19,590 nucleotides of DNA, from contig JAUPKV010000208.1 in NCBI GenBank assembly GCA_030837265.1, forward strand, positions 1 to 19,590, read 5' to 3'. The notes beneath the pieces were generated by a model, which searched no databases, was not told the origin of the DNA, and was given only the letters and a program-made list of their open reading frames with translations. This DNA comes from Methanobacteriota archaeon (GTDB lineage Archaea; Halobacteriota; Methanosarcinia; Methanosarcinales; Methanosarcinaceae). The translations under genes were made by a program, and so were the position numbers. Each line of letters begins with the position of its first letter. Positions within the stretch are counted from its first letter, which is position 1. Shown piece by piece: positions 14,470-19,590 of the stretch.

Positions 14470-15669
14470 ATGGTATTATACGTTCCGCATATTCTTCTTC
14501 CAAAGGATAATTGGGAGAAGTGGGCAGTAATTGCTTGTGACCAACATACTCAGGATATAGAATATTGGAAACGGATTGAAGAATTTGTTGGAGATTCTCC
14601 CTCCACTCTTAATCTTATTTACCCGGAAATATATCTTCCTTTAGAGGAAAGAAGAGTTAAAGAGATTCATGAAGCGATACACAATTGCAAAAACAATCTT
14701 ATTGACCATGGACCCTGTTTTATCCTTGTAAAACGCGCTGTTTCAGATAAAGAAAGAACTGGTCTTGTTGTCGCAGTCGATCTGGAAGAATATGAATTCA
14801 ATGGATCCGATTCTATTATAAGACCAACCGAATGAACCATTAAAGAAAGGCTTCCGGCAAGAGTTAGAATTAGAAAAAATGCAGATCTTGAGCTCTCTCA
14901 TATTTTAGTGCTTTATGATGATCCGAACTTCTCTGTTATTCCTAAAAACATAGATAATCCGGTTTATACTGTTAATAAGGTTTATGATTTCGACCTGATG
15001 GAAAATGGAGGCCATATCAAAGGTTATAAGATCTGTGATGAAAAAGAAATCAGAAGAATTTCGGACAAGATTCAGGAACTAGGACTTCTTCTTGTTGGCG
15101 ACGGAAACCACAGCCTTGCTGCAGCAAAGAATTTCTGGGAAAGAATTAAAGGAACAGTGCCTGACAATCATCCTGCAAGGTATGCACTGGTTGAACTCGT
15201 AAACATACATGATCCAGGACTTCGTTTTGAACCCATTCATAGAGTTGTAAAAGGAGTTGAGCCTGAGGAGCTACTTAAAAAGTTCAACGCAAGGATTTTA
15301 GAGTATCCGTCCCTGGAGTATCCAGCTTGCAGATCAACTACCGAACCCCTGTCTATTGGCCACTCAATAGGATTCGTGACCAAAGATAAGTGCGGAATAC
15401 TTGTCTTTGATAATCCCGTACACGACTTAGAAGTGGAAACCCTTGATGAGGTTATTGATGGCTATTCAATTGAATACGAACATGATCCTGAGATTGTACA
15501 AGAAATCGGGAAAAAACAAGGTAATATTGGCTTCTTTTTACCATCCTTAGAAAAAAGTGAATTTTTTTCTTTAATAAAAAGGAAAAAAGTCCTTCCTCGA
15601 AAATCATTCTCCCTTGGCAGGGAAAACGAGAAAAGATATTACATTGAGTGTAGAAGGATAACTTTATAA
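14470..15669 (+). pseudogene. DUF1015 family gene interrupted by one in-frame TGA
   Basis: The reading frame runs from ATG 14470 to TAA 15667-15669 in a single frame, about 400 codons, broken only by TGA at 14833-14835. The N-terminal part has PHILLPKDNWEKWAVIACDQ. Around the stop the protein reads IIRPTE-stop-TIKERLPARVRIRKNA; from memory the family has glycine here (RATEGT), so GGA to TGA is the likely change. The C-terminal part has LLVGDGNHSLAAAKNFW, the family's GDGxHS motif, and continues to the normal end. The DUF1015 family has no established function that I know. Options are a recent nonsense mutation, a sequencing error, or read-through. Methanosarcina is not known to decode TGA as selenocysteine. 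The rest of the frame shows no decay. Confidence 0.8.
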
Positions 15670-15720
15670 AATTCACTAACTTAAAATTTGTAGTGTTATG
15701 GACTAATAAGCTGTTTAAAA

Positions 15721-15740
15721 GAGGGATAAACAAATCCCTC
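15721..15740. terminator. Bidirectional hairpin between convergent genes
   Basis: gaggga (15721-15726) pairs with tccctc (15735-15740) around 8 bases, with A/T-rich flanks. It lies between the DUF1015 gene and the decarboxylase and overlaps the latter's TGA stop (15739-15741). Confidence 0.5.
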
Positions 15741-16911
15741 AAATAATATAAGACCGCAGTGGAGGAAAGCCATTAAAACTTACACAACTGTAGCTTTGAG
15801 TGTATGCACCAGTAGTAAATATGTATATCCGGTTTCCTTCTTTCAGTGTATGTGGTAGAGAATATTTCTCGTGTTCGTATAGGATGTCCATGCTGTCGCA
15901 GGTTGGGCCTGCAAGGATTACTTGCTCAGCACAGCCCTTCTTGTCGCAAAAGATGGGATATTTAATGCTCTCATCAAGAGTTTCAATCAAACCTCCGAAC
16001 TTACCGATGTCGAGATAAACCCACTTATATTGGTTAAATCTAGCCTTCTTGGAGATCATTACGATTTCAGTTACGATTATACCGGCATTACCTACCATGG
16101 AGCGGCCTGGTTCGATAATTATTTCGGGGAACTCATCTCCAAAGTCTTCATGTAAAAATCGACGGATTTCCTTTGCATAAGTCTCAAGATCATGTGCCTG
16201 TGCCTGGTATTTGGCAGGAAAACCTCCTCCGAGATTAATCATCTTAAGATTGATGCCCTTTTCAGCTGCCGCTTCGAAAAGATATTTGCATTTGGAAATT
16301 GCATTGTCCCACTGACCAATATCTCTCTGCTGGGAACCAACGTGGAAAGAAAGCCCATAAGGCTCAAGCCCAAGCTTCTGAGTTTTTATAATAAGCTGGT
16401 ATATAAGGTCAGGATGGGCCCCAAACTTTCTCGAAAGGGGCCAGTCAGCACCTTCACTCTCGGTCAGAATCCGGAAAAAAACTCTGGAACCCGGAGCTTT
16501 TCTGGACAACTTTTTTAAATCGCTTTCCGAATCGGTTACAAAAAGCCGCACTCCCTTCTCATATGCATAAGCTATATCCTTTTCTTTCTTGATCGTGTTA
16601 CCGTAACTGATTCTTTCGGGTTCAACTCCAAGCCTGAGTAATTGATCAAGTTCATAAACCGATGCAACATCAAAATTAGAACCTTTGTTTTTAAGGGCAA
16701 GCACAACTTCATCCATAGGATTTGCCTTTATAGCATAGTGGATTTTTGCAAAAGGCATATTCTCGACTAGCTCATCATAACTTCTCTCTATCTTCTGCAG
16801 GTCGACAATCAAAAACGGAGTCTCTTTATCGTGGGAAAACTTCTTGACCTTATTGAAGTCTTCTTTTGAAATGAATTCCTCCAGTTGAAAGGTATAAGGT
16901 TCTTTTTTCAT
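15739..16911 (-). CDS. PLP-dependent ornithine/lysine-type decarboxylase
   Basis: This is a fold-type III (alanine-racemase fold) amino acid decarboxylase of the eukaryotic-type ornithine decarboxylase group. Counted from the ATG (390 residues), the PLP lysine is K62 in YAIKANP, HVGSQ is at 190-194, the phosphate-binding GGGFPAKY starts at 228, EPGR is at 267-270, and the partner-subunit catalytic cysteine C338 lies in GPTCDSMD. It would act as a homodimer making a diamine for polyamine synthesis. Ornithine and lysine cannot be told apart here, and diaminopimelate or carboxynorspermidine substrates are less likely given the GPTCDSxD motif. An upstream in-frame GTG at 16917 overlaps the gggag Shine-Dalgarno (complement of 16917-16921), so the ATG at 16911 is the start. 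Confidence 0.88.
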   Translation of the reverse strand: MKKEPYTFQLEEFISKEDFNKVKKFSHDKETPFLIVDLQKIERSYDELVENMPFAKIHYAIKANPMDEVVLALKNKGSNFDVASVYELDQLLRLGVEPERISYGNTIKKEKDIAYAYEKGVRLFVTDSESDLKKLSRKAPGSRVFFRILTESEGADWPLSRKFGAHPDLIYQLIIKTQKLGLEPYGLSFHVGSQQRDIGQWDNAISKCKYLFEAAAEKGINLKMINLGGGFPAKYQAQAHDLETYAKEIRRFLHEDFGDEFPEIIIEPGRSMVGNAGIIVTEIVMISKKARFNQYKWVYLDIGKFGGLIETLDESIKYPIFCDKKGCAEQVILAGPTCDSMDILYEHEKYSLPHTLKEGNRIYIFTTGAYTQSYSCVSFNGFPPLRSYII

Positions 16912-17111
16912 ACTCACTCCCGTATTATATTAATATTTATTTATAATCAATATTTTGCTAAATCTATGCCTAGTTTCGAGAATTATATATTTCGCATCAA
17001 TCCTCTATTATTTTGATTCATCCATTGGCCGAACCTACGAGAAGGTCCGTTAAAGCTATTCCTGTTTATATTATTTCATATTTCCCTTTTGAAAATCTCA
17101 GGCTAAGCAGT

Positions 17112-18044
17112 TTAAAAGTCTTCTTTTAATATTGGACTATTCACCGATTTTCTGGATAATAGAGTGGAATATATCTTTTTCTGAAGATTCCTTATTTCCT
17201 GGAACTTCTCTGGTTTTTTTTCTTCACATTCAGGTTCTAAATCTTTAAAACTGTCAAGAGACATTTCAGCTACAACGGAAGAAACGGCCATAGATCGCTC
17301 TTCAGCCTGAACTCTTAAAGCTTCAAGTGCCCATTGGCTCTGCAATACAGCATCGTGGAGTTTTTTCTTTAAAGATATTTTCCCTATTTCTTCTATTGAA
17401 AGAGCTATTGAACTAAGGGCTTCATCAAGATACTTTTCTGCGGCAGCTTTACCTGTCTCTTCCAATAGGAGAAGAATACTGACAGTTTCAAGTTCAAGAT
17501 TGTCTGTTGCGATCTTTTTTCCAATTTCACCCAAACAGGTTACTGCATTGAGCACAATTTCCTCAGAACCCTGTCTGGCACCACACACTCCGATTTCTTT
17601 GAAGAGTAGGGAAAAGGCAATCGTTTTTTCCTTGTTCTGACGCTGTCTGGGTAAGTTCCAGATTTCCATCAGGGTAGTGGCTGCAACTTTTGAGCCTGCT
17701 TCAAGCGAATGTGCAGCTGCGATTCTTCCCAATCTGCCTACAGCTATATAGGCCTTGTTGTGAGTAGCTTCGTATCCCTCTTCTACAGCTGTTTTTGCAA
17801 GTTTTCCGAGAGCTAGAACGGAATTAATGCAAACGAGTTCCATTTCTTCTTCTGTGGCTGCCTTTGCGAGATCTTCAATAAAAAGGATGACTCTCTGAGC
17901 ATCTGCATCTTCACTTGCAGAAAGAAAGTCCTTGGCTATCCCTGTAAGGGAGTCTAAAGCCAGGAAAATTTTGATCTCATCCCTTTCTTTAGCCGCAGAC
18001 AATCCTGTTTTTAACGCCTCTGCTTCATTTAATGTAATCATCAT
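17112..18044 (-). CDS. Alpha-helical repeat protein (HEAT-like), paralog 1
   Basis: This 310-residue all-helical soluble protein has no signal peptide. Units of about 35-40 residues recur with a helix pattern such as LGKLAKTAVEEG, VGRLGRIAAAHSLE, LGEIGKKIATDNLE, LEETGKAAAEKYLD and IEEIGKISLKKKLHD, resembling HEAT/ARM scaffolds. The last 60 residues are charged and probably less ordered. Two ATGs are adjacent; aggag is four bases from the first and seven from the second, so the true start may be 18041. The N-terminal 35 residues match those of the upstream gene at 18296-19129 (LNE, GLS, DE, D-LT in register), showing duplication. A scaffold or interaction role is likely; no catalytic motif is visible. 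Confidence 0.75.
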   Translation of the reverse strand: MMITLNEAEALKTGLSAAKERDEIKIFLALDSLTGIAKDFLSASEDADAQRVILFIEDLAKAATEEEMELVCINSVLALGKLAKTAVEEGYEATHNKAYIAVGRLGRIAAAHSLEAGSKVAATTLMEIWNLPRQRQNKEKTIAFSLLFKEIGVCGARQGSEEIVLNAVTCLGEIGKKIATDNLELETVSILLLLEETGKAAAEKYLDEALSSIALSIEEIGKISLKKKLHDAVLQSQWALEALRVQAEERSMAVSSVVAEMSLDSFKDLEPECEEKKPEKFQEIRNLQKKIYSTLLSRKSVNSPILKEDF

Positions 18045-18295
18045 TTTGCTCCTGTATAATAATTTAGATAATGAATCGACCTCTAGTGTTCTATTACAGT
18101 AACTTATGGGTACCGTTCTGCATTCCTTACAAGGCTTAAATTCAAAGATACAAAAACCCGGTACAATAATTGTTGGAAGAAATGGTTAATTCTATAAAGT
18201 TACGACATTATTAGCATTGCTGTTTTGTAAGGAAGAAATTAAGAATTCTAAAAAACGGGATTAATGTGTCAAGACAAAAAGTAGACTCTACCCTC

Positions 18296-19129
18296 TCATT
18301 CAAGAGACTCTGCTTCGTGTACATATTCAAAACCATTAAAATTCTCCAGAGCCAGTTTCGTCATGAGCATGTGACTTATTAAAAATTTATCCGTGGTTTG
18401 AAGAAAAATTGTCCCTAGAGAATAAGAAGCTTTAACGATAAGTGTTTCAAAGTCGCTGAAGTCTGTAGAAGTAAGTCTTTGGTCAGAAAAAGCAGGAGTG
18501 TGTGGAGAGAAAATGTTATCTCCCTGTTGCACTAGAAAGTTGAGAATGCACGGATAATCTTCCGAAAGAATAATTGCCTCTTTTTCCAGGAGTGGGGATG
18601 AGAACACAGTTGAAATAGGTATTAAAAGTCCTCCGTTTTCAGGAACTCTGATGTTTTGCTGTCTAAAGGTGCTTTCTCCTATGGACCCTATAGCTAGAGT
18701 CGCAGTTAAAGCTTCTCTTTCCATTTTATGAAGAGATGAGGCATTTACTATTTCCTCTAAATATGCAACTGCTATCCTGACTGCTGTCTCCATCTGCTGT
18801 ACAACCGCCACTTTTCCGATTGCACAGAGGGAGTGAAGAATACTAAAACCAGTATCATGTAATTTCTTTTCTCTTGCAGCTTCAGCCATTTTCCCAAGGG
18901 AAAATAGAGATAAAAAAGCCCCGATTTCCATTTTTTGAAGGACAGCAGCACTACCTATATCCCTTATGCTGATTACAGCTTTTTTTGCATCGAGCTCGAG
19001 CCTTTTTTTAATATATTCGGTTCCTCGCTCCGTAAGGAAATCAATGGATCGTAATACACCAAGTTCATCATTATCTTTAACAGAGCTTAACCCAAGATCT
19101 ATCGCCCCGGTTTCGTTCAAAATGGCCAT
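18296..19129 (-). CDS. Alpha-helical repeat protein (HEAT-like), paralog 2
   Basis: This 277-residue protein is paralogous to the gene downstream. The N-terminus aligns without gaps over about 35 residues with roughly 14 identities. Repeats include IRDIGSAAVLQKME, LGKMAEAAREKKLHD, LCAIGKVAVVQQME and IGSIGESTFRQQ, a period near 35-40 residues. Residues from about 157 to 215 break the pattern with proline-rich, less helical sequence (for example LIPISTVFSSP and NIFSPHTPAFSDQ), which may be an inserted loop, and helices resume at the end. A ggggt element precedes the ATG. 251 bases separate it from paralog 1 and 104 from the CPBP gene upstream, all on one strand. Function is unknown; a binding scaffold is inferred. 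Confidence 0.72.
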   Translation of the reverse strand: MAILNETGAIDLGLSSVKDNDELGVLRSIDFLTERGTEYIKKRLELDAKKAVISIRDIGSAAVLQKMEIGAFLSLFSLGKMAEAAREKKLHDTGFSILHSLCAIGKVAVVQQMETAVRIAVAYLEEIVNASSLHKMEREALTATLAIGSIGESTFRQQNIRVPENGGLLIPISTVFSSPLLEKEAIILSEDYPCILNFLVQQGDNIFSPHTPAFSDQRLTSTDFSDFETLIVKASYSLGTIFLQTTDKFLISHMLMTKLALENFNGFEYVHEAESLE

Positions 19130-19233
19130 AAAAAATACCCCACAATAATTGCATATTTAGAAAAGGCATCTTAAATGAGATAATCTTATCGATGCTCAAT
19201 TTTGAGAAGTTCTGAGTGAAGTCAAAATCCTTT

Positions 19234-19590
19234 TCAGCTACTCAAACAGTGAGGTAAGATCCCGAAAAGGAAAACGTTGACGAAACCATGCACTACAGCA
19301 ATGAAGGGTAAACTTCTCGTTTTGTAGAAAGCCAGACCAAGAATGAGTCCCACAAAACCGGTATAAAGGATTTCGTTGAAGGCTCCATACCCCGAGTGCA
19401 TTAGCCCAAATAGAAAGCTAGTGATTAAAAGAGCTTCCTGTATACTTAGGGCTTGTTCAATTCTGGTTTGGAGAATTGACCTGAAAATAATTTCCTCAAC
19501 CAGGCCGACGAAGAAGACCATAATAAGAGTGAGCTTAAGTAGATTTACAAAAGTGAGATCAGGAATAAGGTATCCTGTTCGGATGGTCAG
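19234..19590 (-). CDS. CPBP family intramembrane protease (3' part)
   Basis: The frame is open to the window's right edge, so the N-terminus is missing; 118 residues are visible. Hydrophobic segments carry the three CPBP (Abi/CAAX protease 2) motifs: EEIIFR, the glutamate pair and arginine; FGLMHSGYGA, with the second histidine; and HGFVNV, with the third. The active site is thus complete. These multi-pass membrane glutamic or metallo-type proteases cleave CAAX-like or other membrane substrates, and in bacteria many are linked to bacteriocin immunity. An internal ATG at 19521 falls just before the first motif and is unlikely to be the true start. It is co-directional with the two helical-repeat genes. 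Confidence 0.88.
   Translation of the reverse strand: MTIRTGYLIPDLTFVNLLKLTLIMVFFVGLVEEIIFRSILQTRIEQALSIQEALLITSFLFGLMHSGYGAFNEILYTGFVGLILGLAFYKTRSLPFIAVVHGFVNVFLFGILPHCLSS

Noticed and set aside
14833..14835. Selenocysteine or pyrrolysine at the DUF1015 interruption.
   Set aside because: The codon is TGA, not the TAG used for pyrrolysine, the expected residue is Gly rather than Cys/Sec, and Methanosarcina is not known to carry selenocysteine machinery.
16912..16917. GTG start two codons upstream of the decarboxylase ATG.
   Set aside because: It overlaps the Shine-Dalgarno gggag, which is correctly spaced for the ATG at 16911.

Overview
The window looks like chromosomal DNA of a methanogenic archaeon, most likely Methanosarcina or a close relative. 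It is AT-rich with long intergenic stretches. It has archaeal TATA-type promoters, several of them so close to the start codon that the mRNA is probably leaderless. Its genes are archaeal in type: UMP kinase, ribose-1,5-bisphosphate isomerase, an ADH-synthase-like aldolase, a 2[4Fe-4S] ferredoxin, a secreted beta-propeller/PKD protein and a COG0523 GTPase. I recognise no rRNA, tRNA or CRISPR array. The genus call is inference from gene content and style.

Layout. 1-274 is the 3' end of a class I aldolase of the ADH synthase type. 662-1657 (-) is a radical SAM protein with an extra C-terminal cysteine cluster. 1838-2443 (+) is a lipoprotein. 2444-3128 is a repeat-bearing gap with four 21-bp tandem units and a 182-bp segment bounded by 13-bp inverted repeats. 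3129-4196 (+) is a COG0523 GTPase, followed by a small winged-helix-like protein (4325-4633). 4865-6164 (+) holds ferredoxin and aspartate-semialdehyde dehydrogenase, separated by a hairpin with a T-run. 6270-8339 (-) holds larB and larC for nickel-pincer cofactor synthesis. 8537-9238 (+) is UMP kinase.

9239-10673 is sparse and contains micro-ORFs and a 107-aa orphan whose TTG start directly abuts an in-frame stop. 10674-11897 (+) is a secreted seven-repeat beta-propeller with a PKD domain. 12001-12275 is a decayed ABC-transporter ATPase. 12340-14224 (-) holds a winged-helix/CBS-pair regulator and then ribose-1,5-bisphosphate isomerase. 14470-15669 (+) is a DUF1015 gene interrupted by one in-frame TGA. 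15739-16911 (-) is an ornithine/lysine-type PLP decarboxylase. 17112-19129 (-) holds two paralogous alpha-helical repeat proteins, and 19234-19590 (-) is the 3' part of a CPBP intramembrane protease.

How the genes relate. Most are housekeeping or cofactor genes in short, separately promoted units, not one large operon. Plausible functional pairs are larB-larC, ferredoxin-asd, the CBS regulator with the AMP-pathway isomerase (inferred), and the two helical-repeat paralogs next to a CPBP protease. I do not see a clear new multi-gene system. The most unusual points are the single TGA inside an otherwise intact DUF1015 gene, the 182-bp inverted-repeat-bounded segment, the abutting stop/start at 9969-9974, and the helical-repeat pair.
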